From: Paenibacillus senegalensis JC66 | GTDB taxonomy: Bacteria > Bacillota > Bacilli > Paenibacillales > NBRC-103111 | Assembly (NCBI RefSeq): GCF_000285515.1 | Contig: NZ_HE610957.1 | Span: forward strand, 1,360,797 to 1,424,455 | Direction of reading: 5' to 3' | DNA: 63,659 nt | Shown here: piece by piece, positions 61,936 through 63,659 of the stretch | Layout of the letters: the number at the start of each line of letters is the position of its first letter | How positions within the stretch are numbered: the first letter of the stretch is position 1 | Program-made: the position numbers and the translations under genes | Notes under the pieces: model-generated | What the model was told of the DNA's origin: nothing | Seen by the model: the letters and a program-made list of their open reading frames with translations, nothing else | Databases searched by the model: none

Positions 61936-63438
61936 TCAAAGCGGTTTATCTTGGCGCAATTGGCCTGCGGCCAGCTTCATTCTTTCCAGCCCTTCTTCAA
62001 TCTGCTCATCCTCCAGGTGAGAAAAGCCAAGACATAAGGCAGGCCGGCCTTCTCCTATAAAATAAACGCCCCCGTCGCTCCAGCTGACTCCTTCTTGATG
62101 ACAGCGGTCCTGGAATTCCGCTAGCTGCTCCCTGCTGCCCTTCCACCAGGCAAAAACGTGCAGGCCCGCATCGGATTCCACCAGCTGCAGCCAGTCGCCA
62201 AGTCCCCGGCGAATTCCTTCAGCGAGCAAACCGTATTTGCGGCTATAGACCCTCCGCATTCTTCGTAAATGCTTCTCATATAAGCCGCTCTTCATCATTT
62301 CAGCAAGAGCACGCTGTTCCAAGAGGGACGCTGGAGAGGGCTCGTACAGCTGCTTGGCCCGGATGAAAGCCTCCGTCAATCCATCCGGCAGCACGACATA
62401 GCCTATGCGCATATAGGGAAGCATTGTTTTCGAGAAGGTACCGAGAAAAATGACGCGGCCCCGGCGGTCCAACGCTTTAAGCGGCTCCAACGGCTTGCCG
62501 CGGTGGCGGAATTCTGTGTCATAATCGTCCTCGACGATGAGCGCTTCTTGATCATCCGCCCATTGCAATAAACGCTGCCTCCTGTCCATAGCGAGCACCG
62601 CGCCGGTAGGAAACTGCCGCCCTGGCGTAACGAAAGCGAGCCTGGCCGGCCAGTCGCTCACCTGCAGCCCCTGTTCGTCTACGGGGGCCGTGATGCAGCT
62701 TCCGCCAACGGAAAGGACAGCAGCGTAAAAGCCTTTATAGCTGGGATTTTCCAGCACGACCGAGTCCCCTGCATTGATGAGCAGCTGGACGAGGATGGCG
62801 ATCGCCTGCATGGAACCGTTGACGATTACAATTTGCTCCGGATGCGCATGAAATGCGCGAGTCCGCCCCAAATGCTTGGCGATGGCCGCACGCAGCGGGT
62901 AATGACCGGCGGCTTCAAACTTTTCGCTATCGGGATGACGGTTGAGCGCCCTCACCTGGGCGTAAAGCAGTCTCGCCCATTCGCTTGCGGGAAAAGACTT
63001 AAGCTCGGGCTGGCCAGTCGTAAAGCTGATGCCGTATTGTGCGCTCCTCCATTTTGAGCCGCCGGTTCTTATCGGCTTCGGCAGGCTTTCCAGCTGTTTC
63101 CCCCATTGGGAAAGAACGATTCTTGATCCTCCAAGCAGCTTGCTTGCCTCCTTGGAATTATGCCCGGCCCCGGAAAAAGCAACAAAGGTGCCGCTGCCCT
63201 TCCTCCCCTGTACATATCCTTCTGCTGCCAGCTGTTCGTAAGCCAGATTGACCGTCCCTCTGGACAAGCCGTGCATCGCGGCCAATTCCCGCGAAGAGGG
63301 CAGGCGGGTGCCGTAGGGCAAAGCACCTTCAAGTATTGCCTCCTTAAGCGCTATAAAGACGGTTTCATGCTTGGTAACGCGCATCCCGCCCTGCTTAGGC
63401 CTCTGCTCACTAAACGAAAAAGCAATTGGAAATTCCAC
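61936..63438 (-). CDS. MocR-type regulator: GntR winged helix fused to PLP aminotransferase domain
   Basis: 500 residues. Winged helix (~25-90: LKEAILEGALPYGTRLPSS, LAAMHGLSRGTVNLAYEQL, YVQGRKGSGTFVAF) joined to a type I aminotransferase fold: IVIVNGSMQAIAILVQLLI, VVLENPSYKGFYAAV, VEDDYDTEFR and FLGTFSKTMLPYMRIGYVV, where the Lys is the PLP Schiff-base site. Such proteins sense PLP or PLP-aldimines and control vitamin B6 or amine genes. GTG start. A target would probably be encoded divergently, outside the window. Confidence 0.92.
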   Translation of the reverse strand: MEFPIAFSFSEQRPKQGGMRVTKHETVFIALKEAILEGALPYGTRLPSSRELAAMHGLSRGTVNLAYEQLAAEGYVQGRKGSGTFVAFSGAGHNSKEASKLLGGSRIVLSQWGKQLESLPKPIRTGGSKWRSAQYGISFTTGQPELKSFPASEWARLLYAQVRALNRHPDSEKFEAAGHYPLRAAIAKHLGRTRAFHAHPEQIVIVNGSMQAIAILVQLLINAGDSVVLENPSYKGFYAAVLSVGGSCITAPVDEQGLQVSDWPARLAFVTPGRQFPTGAVLAMDRRQRLLQWADDQEALIVEDDYDTEFRHRGKPLEPLKALDRRGRVIFLGTFSKTMLPYMRIGYVVLPDGLTEAFIRAKQLYEPSPASLLEQRALAEMMKSGLYEKHLRRMRRVYSRKYGLLAEGIRRGLGDWLQLVESDAGLHVFAWWKGSREQLAEFQDRCHQEGVSWSDGGVYFIGEGRPALCLGFSHLEDEQIEEGLERMKLAAGQLRQDKPL

Positions 63439-63659
63439 AGCCTCTTCTTCTCCCTTCCACTATAAATTAATGCTTTCTAGCATCTTCTCGGTTCAACTTC
63501 AATCAGAATTCATTACCGGAATGCCCCCTTATAAAAATTAATAGATACTCAATAATTGGTCCATAAAAAATTACCGGAATTGGATCTTTTTGTTGTTCCT
63601 TTATTTTTTTATGATAGATCAAAGCTGTTATAGATGCCAGTATTTTCAATAATCCTAAT

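Overview
The window looks like a chromosomal segment of a spore-forming, S-layer-bearing Firmicute of the Paenibacillus type. The evidence is the sporulation genes (gerM, gerE, a YhcN/YlaJ lipoprotein, CgeB-like and YheC/D-like proteins), an SLH-anchored giant surface protein, a FapR-type operator in front of fabH, and strong GGAGG ribosome binding sites throughout. No rRNA, tRNA, CRISPR array or complete insertion sequence was recognised.

Layout. 0-2 kb: a frameshifted MFS transporter divergent from a TetR-type regulator, with GTTGT-N4-ACAAC operators between them. 2.2-7.4 kb: asparagine synthetase, then the gerM-rph-rdgB block (rdgB broken by one base in a homopolymer) and a YutG/PgpA-like phosphatase. 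7.5-16.7 kb: a huge secreted heparinase II/III-type lyase, an MBL hydrolase/methyltransferase pair and a neopullulanase-type GH13 enzyme. 16.8-19.1 kb: gerE behind a clear sigma-K promoter, a YhcN-like lipoprotein, and fabH with a FapR operator.

19-41 kb is the most interesting part: a probable late mother-cell (sigma-K/GerE) locus for building a glycosylated spore surface. Operon 1 (27.9 to 20.2 kb, minus strand) encodes a GDP-mannose pyrophosphorylase, a GDP-6-deoxyhexose epimerase/reductase, two glycosyltransferases, a methyltransferase, a UDP-glucuronate decarboxylase and a UDP-glucose dehydrogenase. Three small helical proteins follow under their own sigma-K-like promoter. Operon 2 (34.4 to 28.4 kb) encodes a GT2, a degenerate GT2-like paralogue, another GT2, an SpsI-like nucleotidyltransferase, two CgeB-like proteins and a small basic protein. 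Five proteins of the region carry short Arg/Lys-rich tracts, and three share a GYxxGxxxG-type motif. Next to them lies a 1235-residue protein with about 90 uninterrupted ten-residue repeats, also behind a sigma-K-like promoter. That gene, a YheC/D-like gene and fnr are bracketed by a pair of inverted ~195-bp repeats.

41.7-63.5 kb: a 2211-residue SLH protein combining a phosphodiester glycosidase with a purple-acid-phosphatase-like domain; a carbohydrate ABC permease operon with a deacetylase-like protein, divergent from an unusual GntR-solute-binding-protein fusion; a ba3-type cytochrome oxidase operon; a transposase remnant; a four-copy 52-bp tandem palindrome array; a CE7 esterase; phosphatidylserine decarboxylase; an Fsr-type MFS transporter; and a MocR-type regulator.
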